A stretch of 64,000 nucleotides of DNA from assembly GCA_029261395.1 (NCBI GenBank), contig JAJDBJ010000030.1, positions 21,909-85,908 of the forward strand, given 5' to 3'. The notes below the pieces were generated by a model. The model was not told the origin of the DNA. It saw nothing but the letters and a program-made list of their open reading frames with translations, and ran no database searches. A program made the translations under genes and the position numbers. The stretch comes from Nitrospinaceae bacterium. GTDB lineage: Bacteria > Nitrospinota > Nitrospinia > Nitrospinales > Nitrospinaceae. Position 1 is the stretch's first letter; every line of letters starts with the position of its first letter. Positions 55,571 through 64,000 of this stretch are shown here, one piece after another.

Positions 55571-57442
55571 TTGTACTCACTGAGTTGGCTTATATTATTG
55601 TTGCCGCTGACAGGATTTCTCAGCCTGTCCTGGTTCGGGAAGCGTTTTCCAAAACTGCTGGGCGGATGGTTCGCCTGTGCGATGGTGGGCGGCGCGTTTC
55701 TGGTGACCCTGCTCATGCTGGCCCAACTCTATTCGGAAAGTCCGGCCGACCGGTTGAATCATGTTCAGACGCTTTACCCGTGGATTGTGTCGGAAGGTTT
55801 CAGCCTGAATCTTTCGATCCTGATCGATCCTCTGTCTGTATTCATGTTGCTGATTGTGACAGGAGTGGGATTTCTCATCCATGTCTACTCCATCGGCTAC
55901 ATGCATCACGACAAAGAGTTCAACCGCTTCTTTGCTTACATGAATCTGTTTATCTTCGCCATGTCTGTGTTGGTGCTGGCGGCGGATTTCTTTTTCCTGA
56001 TCGTCGGTTGGGCGCTGGTGGGTCTGGCGTCGTACCTGCTCATCGGGTTCTGGACGGAAAAGAAAAGTGCCGTGCTGGCGGCGCGCAAGGCATTTGTGAT
56101 GAACGTCATCGGCGACGTGGGTATGCTGATCGCCGCTTTTATGATCTTCGAACATTTTGGGTCGCTCAATTACGTGGATGTGTTCAAGGCCGCACCGACC
56201 GCTTTTTTCCCGAATGACGACAGCATTTTGTTGATCACGTTTCTTTTGCTGGTAGGGGCCTTTGCCAAGTCGGCGCAGATACCGCTTCACACCTGGCTTC
56301 CAGACGCGATGGAAGGTCCGACCCCGGTCAGCGCGCTCATTCACGCGGCGACTATGGTAACCGCCGGTGTTTATCTGGTTGCCCGGTGCAACGCACTGTT
56401 CACGATGGCCCCTTTCACGATGTATTTAATCGCGTCGGTCGGGGTGATCACGGCGATCGTTGCCGGGTCCATCGGTATGGTTCAATACGACATCAAACGG
56501 GTCATCGCGTACTCCACCATGAGTCAGATCGGTTTCATGTTCCTCGCGGTGGGCGTGGGTGTGTACAGTGTCGGCATGTTCCACCTCATGACGCATGCGT
56601 TCTTCAAGGCGCTGTTGTTCCTCGGCGCAGGAAGCGTGATTCACGGCATGGCGGACGAACAGGATATTCGTAAAATGGGCGGTTTGCGTTACGCGATGCC
56701 GATTACGTTTATCACGTTTTTGATTGCGTCCCTTGCGTTGGCAGGGTTTCCGTTGACCGCCGGATTCTTCAGTAAAGAGGAAATTGTCATGAACGCCTAC
56801 CACGGCCAATACGGTAACTTCGTGTTCTGGGGGCTGGCAGTGATCGCGGTGGGTATGACGGGATTTTATACGTTTCGCTTGTTCTTCTACACCTTTATGG
56901 GGAAATCGAGGACGCCGGAAGCAAAACCGCACGAATCGCCTCTGGTGATGACCGCACCCTTGATGATTCTGGCAGGCTTGTCTCTGCTGGGTGGTTTTCT
57001 GGGGCCGTGGGTCCACAGTTTTCTTTCGCCGGTGTTCGGCGGCGCGGTGCCGATGCATCATGATGACGCCATGCTGGAGATCATCGCAGTGGCGGCGGCG
57101 ATGGGCGGTATCATTGCCGCAGTGGCGATTTACATGACGGGTAAGGATCAACTCGCATTCGCCAAACAGATGCTCGCGCCGATTTATGAGGCGTTGTACA
57201 ACAAATATTACATCGACGAAATATATGATTTTCTGATCGTGAAACCAGTCAAGGCCATTGGGAAGTTCATGGAAGAGCGGGCGGAGAAACTGGGTATCGA
57301 CTTTTCCGTCGACGAGGTGGGCAGACAGGTGCGCGAAGTGAGCCGCGGCATCAGTATTTGGCAGTCCGGCAAAGTCCGTATTTATGCGCTGAACATGGTC
57401 GCGGGTATGGTGACCATTTTATTATTTGTAATTTTCATGTGA
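55571..57442 (+). CDS. nuoL: NADH-quinone oxidoreductase subunit L
   Basis: This 623-residue subunit has about 16 helices, with the long lateral helix near the C-terminus (about 500-590). Motifs: MHHDKEFNRFFAYMNLFIFA, LLVGAFAKSAQIPLHTWLPD and AMEGPTPVSALIHAATMVTA with the conserved pumping residues. It is the distal proton channel. The start is TTG at 55571, after AAGGG; no ATG lies at the family N-terminus, so this is a second TTG start in the operon. Confidence 0.95.
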   Translation: MYSLSWLILLLPLTGFLSLSWFGKRFPKLLGGWFACAMVGGAFLVTLLMLAQLYSESPADRLNHVQTLYPWIVSEGFSLNLSILIDPLSVFMLLIVTGVGFLIHVYSIGYMHHDKEFNRFFAYMNLFIFAMSVLVLAADFFFLIVGWALVGLASYLLIGFWTEKKSAVLAARKAFVMNVIGDVGMLIAAFMIFEHFGSLNYVDVFKAAPTAFFPNDDSILLITFLLLVGAFAKSAQIPLHTWLPDAMEGPTPVSALIHAATMVTAGVYLVARCNALFTMAPFTMYLIASVGVITAIVAGSIGMVQYDIKRVIAYSTMSQIGFMFLAVGVGVYSVGMFHLMTHAFFKALLFLGAGSVIHGMADEQDIRKMGGLRYAMPITFITFLIASLALAGFPLTAGFFSKEEIVMNAYHGQYGNFVFWGLAVIAVGMTGFYTFRLFFYTFMGKSRTPEAKPHESPLVMTAPLMILAGLSLLGGFLGPWVHSFLSPVFGGAVPMHHDDAMLEIIAVAAAMGGIIAAVAIYMTGKDQLAFAKQMLAPIYEALYNKYYIDEIYDFLIVKPVKAIGKFMEERAEKLGIDFSVDEVGRQVREVSRGISIWQSGKVRIYALNMVAGMVTILLFVIFM

Positions 57443-57452
57443 CCCTGTAGCA

Positions 57453-58991
57453 ATGGATTTTATTTTAACAGGCATTGTCTTTCTTCCATTAATCGCGGCC
57501 ATCGTCATTATGATGATGAAGGTGACTGGCGACAATAATGGGAAGGTCGTCGGGATCGCCACTCTGGCGAGTGTTCTCACTTTTGCGGGAGCGATTGCTC
57601 TTCTGGTGATGTTCGATTCGCACCATCACGGGATGCAGTTTGTGCAGTCCTTCGAATGGGTGCCGATGCTTCACATTCATTATACGGTCGGAGTCGACGG
57701 TATCAGCCTGTGGCTGGTGGTGTTGACGGCGCTATTGGGTGTGCTGGCGGTTTACTTTTCCCGCGATCAGAAGAAAAACCTGCAATACTTCCTCGCGTTG
57801 ATTTTGTTGCTTGAAGGTGGAACCCTGGGCGTATTTGTGGCGATGGACTCCATCCTGTTTTACGTCTTCTGGGAATTGATGCTGGTTCCCGCGTATTTCC
57901 TGATCGGTTTCTGGGGCGAAGGCAACAAAGTCTACGCCACCACCAAGTTTGTGATTTATACGCTGGTGGGTAGTCTTTTGATGCTGGTTGGTATTATCTG
58001 GGTCACCATGGTTCATTATGAATTGACGCACACGCTGACCTTCGACATTCCCACGCTGTTGCAGACGCAGATGCCGGCGAATATTCAGTTTTACATGTTC
58101 ATCTGTTTCTTTATGGCCTTTGCGATCAAGATTCCCATTTTTCCGTTTCACAGCTGGTTACCGCATGCGTATGTGGCCTGCCCGATTCCGGCATTGATTC
58201 TGATCACCGGAGCCATGTCCAAAGCCGGGGCGTACGGATTGATCCGTTTCTGCCTGCCGTTGTTTCCCGAAACGATTGCCAACTGGGGGTTGTGGATCGG
58301 CTCCGCAGCGGCGGGAGGGATTGTTTACGGTGCGTGGATCGCGGTGGCGCAGAGGGATCTCAAGGCGTTGGTGGCTTATTCCAGTATCAGCCATCTGGGA
58401 TTCATTGCTCTTGGGATATTTGCTTTCAATGGCCAGGGCGTGGAAGGCAGTGTACTGCAAATGGTCAACCACGGCATCATCGCCTCCGCTCTGTTTATTA
58501 TTGTCGGTATTCTTGAACAACGCTTGGGGACGCGTCAACTGGACCAATTCCGTGGTTTGAAAAAACCGATGCCGGTGCTGTACGCCATGTTCATGCTCAT
58601 TGCCCTGGCGGCATTGGGCTTGCCCGGTTTGAACGGGTTTGTCGGTGAGTTTTTAATTCTCATGGGTGTGTGGGGTTCGCACCTGTTTGCGGGAATGGCC
58701 GGCCTGTTCGTGTTGGCCGCAGGATTAGCCATCGTGTTTGCTTCGATCTATATGCTCTTCATGTTTCAGGGTGCCATGCAGGAACCGGTGGACGAGAAGC
58801 ATGGCAGTGTATTGGACCTGAGCCGTAGGGAAATAGGCTTGCTGATTCCAGCCTGTATCCTGGTGGTCATGATCGGATTGTATCCCAAGGGCATTGTCGA
58901 CCGGGTATCACCAGCCGTGGACCACGTGCTTCATATGGAAAAAAAATATAAAAGCCTGGATGCGGGGTCCGGTCACGGTGGCGGGCATTAA
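57453..58991 (+). CDS. nuoM: NADH-quinone oxidoreductase subunit M
   Basis: This 512-residue membrane subunit has about 14 helices and the NuoM marks: DGISLWLVVLTALLGVLAVY, FYVFWELMLVPAYFLIGFWG and FAIKIPIFPFHSWLPHAYVA, then AMSKAGAYGLIRFCLPLFPE. The C-terminus is His/Gly-rich (SGHGGGH). It is the middle proton pump. The operon ends here: no nuoN follows, and the next gene is sfsA. Confidence 0.95.
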   Translation: MDFILTGIVFLPLIAAIVIMMMKVTGDNNGKVVGIATLASVLTFAGAIALLVMFDSHHHGMQFVQSFEWVPMLHIHYTVGVDGISLWLVVLTALLGVLAVYFSRDQKKNLQYFLALILLLEGGTLGVFVAMDSILFYVFWELMLVPAYFLIGFWGEGNKVYATTKFVIYTLVGSLLMLVGIIWVTMVHYELTHTLTFDIPTLLQTQMPANIQFYMFICFFMAFAIKIPIFPFHSWLPHAYVACPIPALILITGAMSKAGAYGLIRFCLPLFPETIANWGLWIGSAAAGGIVYGAWIAVAQRDLKALVAYSSISHLGFIALGIFAFNGQGVEGSVLQMVNHGIIASALFIIVGILEQRLGTRQLDQFRGLKKPMPVLYAMFMLIALAALGLPGLNGFVGEFLILMGVWGSHLFAGMAGLFVLAAGLAIVFASIYMLFMFQGAMQEPVDEKHGSVLDLSRREIGLLIPACILVVMIGLYPKGIVDRVSPAVDHVLHMEKKYKSLDAGSGHGGGH

Positions 58992-59054
58992 ATACTCTGA
59001 TAACAGTTATTCTTCAGCACTTCCCCTCTTTTTCTTCTTGAGTTGAATCCAACC

Positions 59055-59750
59055 ATGAAACTGGGCGAACGGATGGTCGATGGGATTTTTCTCGAGCGGC
59101 CCAACCGTTACCTGGCTCAGGTCGAAATTGAGGGACAGCAGGTTTTTGCGCATGTTCCCGATCCCGGCCGGTTGCCCGGATTGATGATTCCCCAGCGGCG
59201 CGTCCGTCTCATTCATAATCCCAGTGCGAAGCGCAAGACCGATTACACTCTGGCTCTGGTCAAGCATGGACGTATCTGGGTTTCGGTGTTTCCGGTATTT
59301 GCCAATCGCCTGGTGGGGGATGCGCTGGCAAAGCGAGCGTTACCCGGGTTTTCCGGTTACACCGACTTTTCTTCCGAGGTGAAGGTAGGGCACAGCCGGT
59401 TTGATTTCCAATTGAATTTTGAAGAAGGCCCTATGCTGGTTGAAGTCAAATCGGTGAGTTTGGTGGAACAAACGGTGGGGAAATTCCCGGATGCGCCGAC
59501 CGAGCGGGGCCGCCGACACGTGGAAGAGTTGATAGAGCTGAAGCGCAAAGGTCACCGGACGGCGGTGGTGTTCGTATCCCAGAGGTCCGATACCCGATCA
59601 ATCACCTCCAATGACGTGATTGATCCCGAGTTCGGCAAGCGATTGCGCGAAGCAAAACAGGCGGGAGTGGAGCTTTATGGATTTAACTGCAAGGTGACCG
59701 CATCGGCGGTAACCCTCGATGCCCCGGTGGAAGTGGTTATGCAAGCTTGA
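59055..59750 (+). CDS. sfsA: SfsA family DNA-binding/nuclease-like protein
   Basis: This 231-residue protein has the SfsA layout: an N-terminal OB-like domain (GIFLERPNRYLAQVEIEGQQ, AHVPDPGRLPGLMIPQRRVR) and a C-terminal restriction-endonuclease-like fold (FDFQLNFEEGPMLVEVKSVS, DAPTERGRRHVEELIELKRK). SfsA stimulates sugar-fermentation genes in E. coli, but its biochemical role is unsettled. The ATG at 59055 is chosen over an in-frame TTG at 59043. Confidence 0.92.
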   Translation: MKLGERMVDGIFLERPNRYLAQVEIEGQQVFAHVPDPGRLPGLMIPQRRVRLIHNPSAKRKTDYTLALVKHGRIWVSVFPVFANRLVGDALAKRALPGFSGYTDFSSEVKVGHSRFDFQLNFEEGPMLVEVKSVSLVEQTVGKFPDAPTERGRRHVEELIELKRKGHRTAVVFVSQRSDTRSITSNDVIDPEFGKRLREAKQAGVELYGFNCKVTASAVTLDAPVEVVMQA

Positions 59751-59754
59751 AAAA

Positions 59755-60225
59755 TTATTGAAGAAACGGTTTTAAATTGGGCTCCAGCCGCCAGGTTTCT
59801 TTGTCGAGTTTCCAGCGTTGCTCGTGAATAAAGGTTTTCAACCGGTTGCTGGGAGAGATGGTCACTTTATAGCGCATGGTAATCACCGCTTCATCGACTT
59901 CACCTTCGGGATTGTCATCGTTGATTTCCAACGGTTTGCCGTCCTTGAAGTAGGCAATATTGAGTGTCTGGGCCTGGAGGAACGAGACTCTGCCCTGAAT
60001 GTCACCGTATTTGAGCAGGTAGTCCATCCGGTAATCGTTGAGGACGTAGCCGGAACCCCCGTCTTCGGATTTGCTTTCAAACGCATTATTGTAAATACGG
60101 AGAGTTTTGTCCAACCGTTCAAGTGTTTTTTCGGTATTGGAAGCGCATCCCCAGACCAGAGTCAGCGATAGGGCAATCAATAATGTTCCGATCCAGTTGC
60201 TTGGAAAAGGTTTGTTGCTACTCAT
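59755..60225 (-). CDS. Putative lipoprotein, unknown function
   Basis: This 156-residue protein begins MSSNKPFPSNWIGTLLIALS and has a lipobox ending VWGC. The mature part is one alpha/beta domain with IYNNAFESKSEDGGSGYVLN, DEAVITMRYKVTISPSNRLK and EQRWKLDKETWRLEPNLKPF, reminiscent of small NTF2-like periplasmic domains, though not certain. GAGGA lies 8 bases before the ATG. It is convergent with sfsA (5 bases apart) and divergent from the methyltransferase. Confidence 0.7.
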   Translation of the reverse strand: MSSNKPFPSNWIGTLLIALSLTLVWGCASNTEKTLERLDKTLRIYNNAFESKSEDGGSGYVLNDYRMDYLLKYGDIQGRVSFLQAQTLNIAYFKDGKPLEINDDNPEGEVDEAVITMRYKVTISPSNRLKTFIHEQRWKLDKETWRLEPNLKPFLQ

Positions 60226-60335
60226 GGGAAGTCCTCGTGTGGTAAGATTGGCGGCGGATTCGAGACAGGTGAAATAACTCACAAAAATTATACGGTTTCC
60301 TTCCCGTCAGGGCAAGGTCTAGTTGTGAAAAGAAA

Positions 60336-61214
60336 ATGAACCGAAAAGTGAAAACAAAAAAGACCGGCCAGTCCGGGAAATTTAAAAAAACCGCGCCCCG
60401 CACAGGTCGTATGGGTCGCACGGCAAAACCGGCATCGAAAAAGCCTTCCGCCGTGTGGGATCAGGCGGCTCAATGGTACGACACTCTGGTGGGTTTGAAA
60501 GGCAGCGAGTACCAGACCGCCGTCATTTTTCCCGGCGCCCTGCAATTGATGCAGTTGAAGAAGGGCGACAGAGTCCTGGATCTTGCTTGTGGCCAGGGTG
60601 TGTATTCCCGCTATCTGTCACAGCGAAAGATGAAGGTGACCGGTCTCGATACTTCCGAAGAGATGATTCGGTTCGCGCAATCCCGGTCGGATCCCACCAT
60701 CCATTTCGAACACGCGGACGCGCAGGACCCTCAGGCGCTCCCGGATAAAACGTTCGACGCGGTGGTGTGTCTGCTGGCGCTCCAGAATATTGAGTCTCTT
60801 CTACCCGTCATGCGCAATGTGAAGCGATGGTTGAAGCCGGGCGGGCGGTTTGTGATGGTCACCACGCATCCCTGTTTCCGGATTCCCCGACAAACGCATT
60901 GGGGATGGGACGAGCAGAAAAAAATTCAATACCGCCGGGTGGATTTGTATGGCTCCGAATCGGCCATTCCTATTCTCACGCCGCCCTTTGTGGATTCACA
61001 GTCTTTTACCGTGACCTATCATCGCCCCTTGCAGAGTTATTTTCAGTCTCTGGCCGAGGCCGGTTTGTGTGTGGACGGGTTGGAGGAGTGGCCGTCTCAT
61101 AAAACCAGCGATCCGGGCAAACGTTCGAAAGCCGAAAACCGGGCGCGGCAGGAAATTCCTTTATTCATGGCATTGCGCGCGGTGCCGAATCAGCCTGGAT
61201 CGGAAACTTCATGA
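60336..61214 (+). CDS. SAM-dependent methyltransferase with basic N-terminal extension
   Basis: This 292-residue protein has a lysine/arginine-rich, disordered N-terminal extension (about 1-37, KVKTKKTGQSGKFKKTAPRT) before a class I methyltransferase domain (about 40-235): VLDLACGQGVYSRYL (SAM-binding), GLDTSEEMIRFAQ, FDAVVCLLALQNI and LKPGGRFVMVTTHPCF. The substrate is unknown; the basic tail could hold a nucleic acid or membrane. It overlaps the next gene by 4 bases (ATGA). Confidence 0.85.
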   Translation: MNRKVKTKKTGQSGKFKKTAPRTGRMGRTAKPASKKPSAVWDQAAQWYDTLVGLKGSEYQTAVIFPGALQLMQLKKGDRVLDLACGQGVYSRYLSQRKMKVTGLDTSEEMIRFAQSRSDPTIHFEHADAQDPQALPDKTFDAVVCLLALQNIESLLPVMRNVKRWLKPGGRFVMVTTHPCFRIPRQTHWGWDEQKKIQYRRVDLYGSESAIPILTPPFVDSQSFTVTYHRPLQSYFQSLAEAGLCVDGLEEWPSHKTSDPGKRSKAENRARQEIPLFMALRAVPNQPGSETS

Positions 61215-61591
61215 AACGAACACGCAGTTATACCTACGAATTAATGGACCCTCAGGAATTGTTGTCCCGCGTGAAGCAGGCCTTGAAGGAGAGTGGGGAA
61301 GGGTGGGCGCCCATCGCGGAGGTGATCCCGCTCGGCCATGTCGAATACAAACCGATTCGGAACAATCCCGTGAAGTCGGGTTTTCAGTACCAGTACCAGA
61401 CCGCGGGACTCGATCTCACCGTATATTACCCCGAAGCGCAGTTCGAATTTCTGCTGGATATTCTCGACCGCGAAAAGGTAATGGAACTGAAAGGCCTGTT
61501 CCAGGAAACGCTTCCGGAACGGTCAGGCTACATCATTCGCGAATTCAAGATCAAGGGCATCATCGACGAACCCCGACCCAACAAAACTTGA
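61211..61591 (+). CDS. Protein of unknown function coupled to a methyltransferase
   Basis: This 126-residue soluble protein has RSYTYELMDPQELLSRVKQA, IPLGHVEYKPIRNNPVKSGF and QFEFLLDILDREKVMELKGL. It contains no cysteine and no membrane segment. The ATGA overlap means it is translated with the methyltransferase and may modulate it or share its substrate. I recognise no family. Confidence 0.65.
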   Translation: MKRTRSYTYELMDPQELLSRVKQALKESGEGWAPIAEVIPLGHVEYKPIRNNPVKSGFQYQYQTAGLDLTVYYPEAQFEFLLDILDREKVMELKGLFQETLPERSGYIIREFKIKGIIDEPRPNKT

Positions 61592-61696
61592 TTCAGCCGA
61601 TTTGCAGGTAGTATCTAAGTTGGAAATCTAAACGGCAGGAATCGACCCAAAGCCGCCACTCAAAACGCTCGCTAAGTGTGTTTTCATTGCTGAGGC

Positions 61697-61724
61697 TTGA
61701 AATAAAGTAATATTACTGCATAAT
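61697..61724 (+). promoter_or_regulatory. arsR promoter with palindromic operator
   Basis: TTGAAA (61697-61702) and CATAAT (61719-61724) are 16 bases apart. The perfect 12-base palindrome AGTAATATTACT (61706-61717) lies between them, where a bound repressor would block RNA polymerase. The predicted start (about 61731) falls at the ArsR ATG (61732), so the mRNA is likely leaderless. Confidence 0.6.
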
Positions 61725-61731
61725 ACTTCCC

Positions 61732-62031
61732 ATGCACGATGGTGAGCTTGACCTGGTGTTCAAGGCATTGGCGCACGTCGGACGTCGCCGCATTCTGGTT
61801 TCTTTGTACGAGAAGCCAGGTCAGTCATTGTTTGAGATATGCGCCGCACCGTACGGACAAGATAGGAAACCTCTCTCACGTCAAACGATATCGCAACACT
61901 TAGATGCTCTCGAACGGGCGGGACTGATTGAAGTGACCTGGCAAGGTCGAACCAAAATGCACTCGATAAACGAGGAGCCGTTGCGCAGTGCAATAGAAAT
62001 CCTATCTAGCAACTTTAAGTGGAGGTCATAA
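61732..62031 (+). CDS. ArsR/HTH-5-family transcriptional repressor
   Basis: This 99-residue winged-helix protein reads LDLVFKALAHVGRRRILVSL, then KPLSRQTISQHLDALERAGL (recognition helix) and IEVTWQGRTKMHSINEEPL. It lacks the classical metal-binding ELCVCD, with no cysteine near the recognition helix, so it senses something other than metals. The palindrome in its promoter indicates autorepression. It lies 2 bases before the VOC gene and probably controls the whole cassette. Confidence 0.9.
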   Translation: MHDGELDLVFKALAHVGRRRILVSLYEKPGQSLFEICAAPYGQDRKPLSRQTISQHLDALERAGLIEVTWQGRTKMHSINEEPLRSAIEILSSNFKWRS

Positions 62032-62033
62032 CA

Positions 62034-62432
62034 ATGAAGATACATGTCACCAGCGTGTTTGTAGACAATCAGGCACAGGCGCATGACTTCTATACCAACA
62101 AGCTTGGCTTCGTCGTGAAAAATGACATCCCGATGGGAGAACACCGTTGGTTGACTGTGGTCTCGTCCGAACAGCCAGATGGCACTGAACTCCTGCTTGA
62201 GCCAAGCGAGCATCCGGCAGTCCCACCCTATAAGTCAGCACTTGTGGCTGATGGAATTCCGGTTACGTCGTTCCAAGTAGATAACCTGGATGCAGAGCAT
62301 GAGCGGTTGAGCCGTCTTGGCGTTGCCTTCACCCAACGGTCTATGGACGCAGGTCCTGTCCGAATGGCCGTTCTGGACGATACGTGTGGAAATCTAATTC
62401 AGCTCGTGGAAATGAAAGATGGCTCCCGATGA
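62034..62432 (+). CDS. VOC-superfamily protein (glyoxalase/dioxygenase/resistance fold)
   Basis: This 132-residue protein has the VOC beta-alpha-beta pattern: KIHVTSVFVDNQAQAHDFYT, NKLGFVVKNDIPMGEHRWLT, and TSFQVDNLDAEHERLSRLGV followed by AVLDDTCGNLIQLVEM. One metal ligand (HVTSVFVD) and a C-terminal Glu-like position (QLVEM) remain. The start at 62034 is fixed by GGAGG 8 bases before it. It may detoxify or sequester a small molecule; the substrate is unknown. It overlaps the methyltransferase by 4 bases. Confidence 0.85.
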   Translation: MKIHVTSVFVDNQAQAHDFYTNKLGFVVKNDIPMGEHRWLTVVSSEQPDGTELLLEPSEHPAVPPYKSALVADGIPVTSFQVDNLDAEHERLSRLGVAFTQRSMDAGPVRMAVLDDTCGNLIQLVEMKDGSR

Positions 62433-63079
62433 GCGATAAGTCTGAAAAGTTTTGGGACAAGGCTTCAAAAAACTATGACACGACAGAAGAGCGTTTTGAG
62501 CGTATTCATAGTAGGGTCAGAGACAACACTAAACAGCATCTCAAAGCTACCGATGTCGTTCTAGATTACGGCTGTGGAACAGGTACAAAATCTTGTGAAC
62601 TAGCCGATCTCGTCAATGAAATTCTCGGTATCGACATATCCGCTGAAATGATCGAGCTTGCTAAATCTAAAGGCGCTGCCAACGCAATTGGGAATGTGCG
62701 CTTCGAACAAACAACAATTTTTGATGAAGCATTGCGTGAAGGATCGTTCGATGTGGTTATGGCATTCAACATGCTCCATACAGTTCCCAACCCTCAAGAA
62801 ATCGTGAAAAGAATACATGAGGTTCTAAAGCCGGAAGGACTGTTCATTTCAGTAACGCCATGTATGGCAGAGAAGAAGTCATTCTTAGTGAACATGCAGA
62901 TTTTTTTGTTTCGCGTTTTATTGAAAATCGGGTTAATCCCTATACGTTTTGCAAGATATACGACTTCCGATGTAGACGGCCTGATAGGTGCTGACAACTT
63001 TCAAACGATTGAATCTGAAACTATATTTGCAGGCGCGACCAGCTATTTTGTTGCTGCAAGGAAGATGAGCAACGCTTAA
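62429..63079 (+). CDS. SAM-dependent methyltransferase
   Basis: This 216-residue class I methyltransferase has VVLDYGCGTGTKSCELADLV (SAM-binding), GIDISAEMIELAKSKGAANA, FDVVMAFNMLHTVPNPQE and VLKPEGLFISVTPCMA. It lacks the DNA-MTase and rRNA-MTase marks. The ATG at 62429 overlaps the VOC stop (ATGA). Base composition of this gene and of arsR is visibly more AT-rich than the nuo operon, suggesting horizontal transfer of the cassette. Confidence 0.85.
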   Translation: MSDKSEKFWDKASKNYDTTEERFERIHSRVRDNTKQHLKATDVVLDYGCGTGTKSCELADLVNEILGIDISAEMIELAKSKGAANAIGNVRFEQTTIFDEALREGSFDVVMAFNMLHTVPNPQEIVKRIHEVLKPEGLFISVTPCMAEKKSFLVNMQIFLFRVLLKIGLIPIRFARYTTSDVDGLIGADNFQTIESETIFAGATSYFVAARKMSNA

Positions 63080-63144
63080 CGCAAACGTCTGCTTTTGGCC
63101 GTTTGGAGACATTCGACTTCAAACTGAGACACAACCGATTCGCA

Positions 63145-64000
<856 letters not shown>

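Overview
This window is chromosomal DNA from a Gram-negative, lipid-A-making bacterium. Evidence for the diderm cell type is LpxD, a LolC/LolD lipoprotein-release pair, an MsbA-like exporter and several lipobox proteins. Genes are densely packed on both strands in short operons, with mid-50s GC judged by eye. I saw no transposase, integrase, phage gene, tRNA, rRNA or CRISPR array. The combination (RNase Y plus a 6S RNA between zapA and fau, a 14-subunit complex I, a haem-motif/formylglycine-enzyme fusion, DUF4159 plus a VWA-like protein) suggests a deep-branching proteobacteria-like lineage. Nitrospinota (Nitrospina relatives) is my best guess, but it rests on general resemblance and no marker gene here proves it.

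Left part (1-19.5 kb): the 5' part of gatC, a membrane diguanylate cyclase, comEC and rnr lie on the minus strand. Divergent from rnr starts a long plus-strand run: pheT (lacking its usual tRNA-binding B2 domain), a coiled-coil protein, zapA, 6S RNA, fau, rny, lysS, lolC-lolD, lpxD, a leucine-rich-repeat protein and accA. This is a housekeeping run for translation, division, RNA turnover, one-carbon metabolism and envelope/lipid synthesis.

Middle part (19.5-45.7 kb): more accessory. It holds an HxlR regulator divergent from an MDR oxidoreductase with two palindromes between them, an MsbA-like ABC exporter, an aldo/keto reductase, a prepilin peptidase, a thpR-recA-recX run, an MscS channel, a haem-motif/FGE fusion, a LipM-like acyltransferase joined to a VCBS-repeat lipoprotein, a tandem TerB-like protein, dtd, a TPR lipoprotein, nuoN, an AsmA-like protein, a class V aminotransferase, a DUF4159/VWA-like pair and an unusual membrane protein with a beta-rich C-terminal domain. 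Dispersed repeats sit in three intergenic regions here.

Right part (45.7-64 kb): a nuoA-to-nuoM operon (13 genes) behind an exact consensus TTGACA-N17-TATAAT promoter. The fourteenth subunit gene, nuoN, lies 8 kb away on the opposite strand, so the window encodes a whole proton-pumping NADH dehydrogenase. Then come sfsA, a lipoprotein, a methyltransferase pair, a compact ArsR-VOC-methyltransferase cassette that looks transferred, and the 3' part of tgt.

The points most worth a second look are the B2-less PheT, the haem/FGE fusion, two genes whose promoters predict leaderless mRNAs (9153 and 61732), the terminator whose loop contains a stop codon ahead of gatC, the 5' leader of the nuo operon, and the 444-residue membrane protein at 44342.
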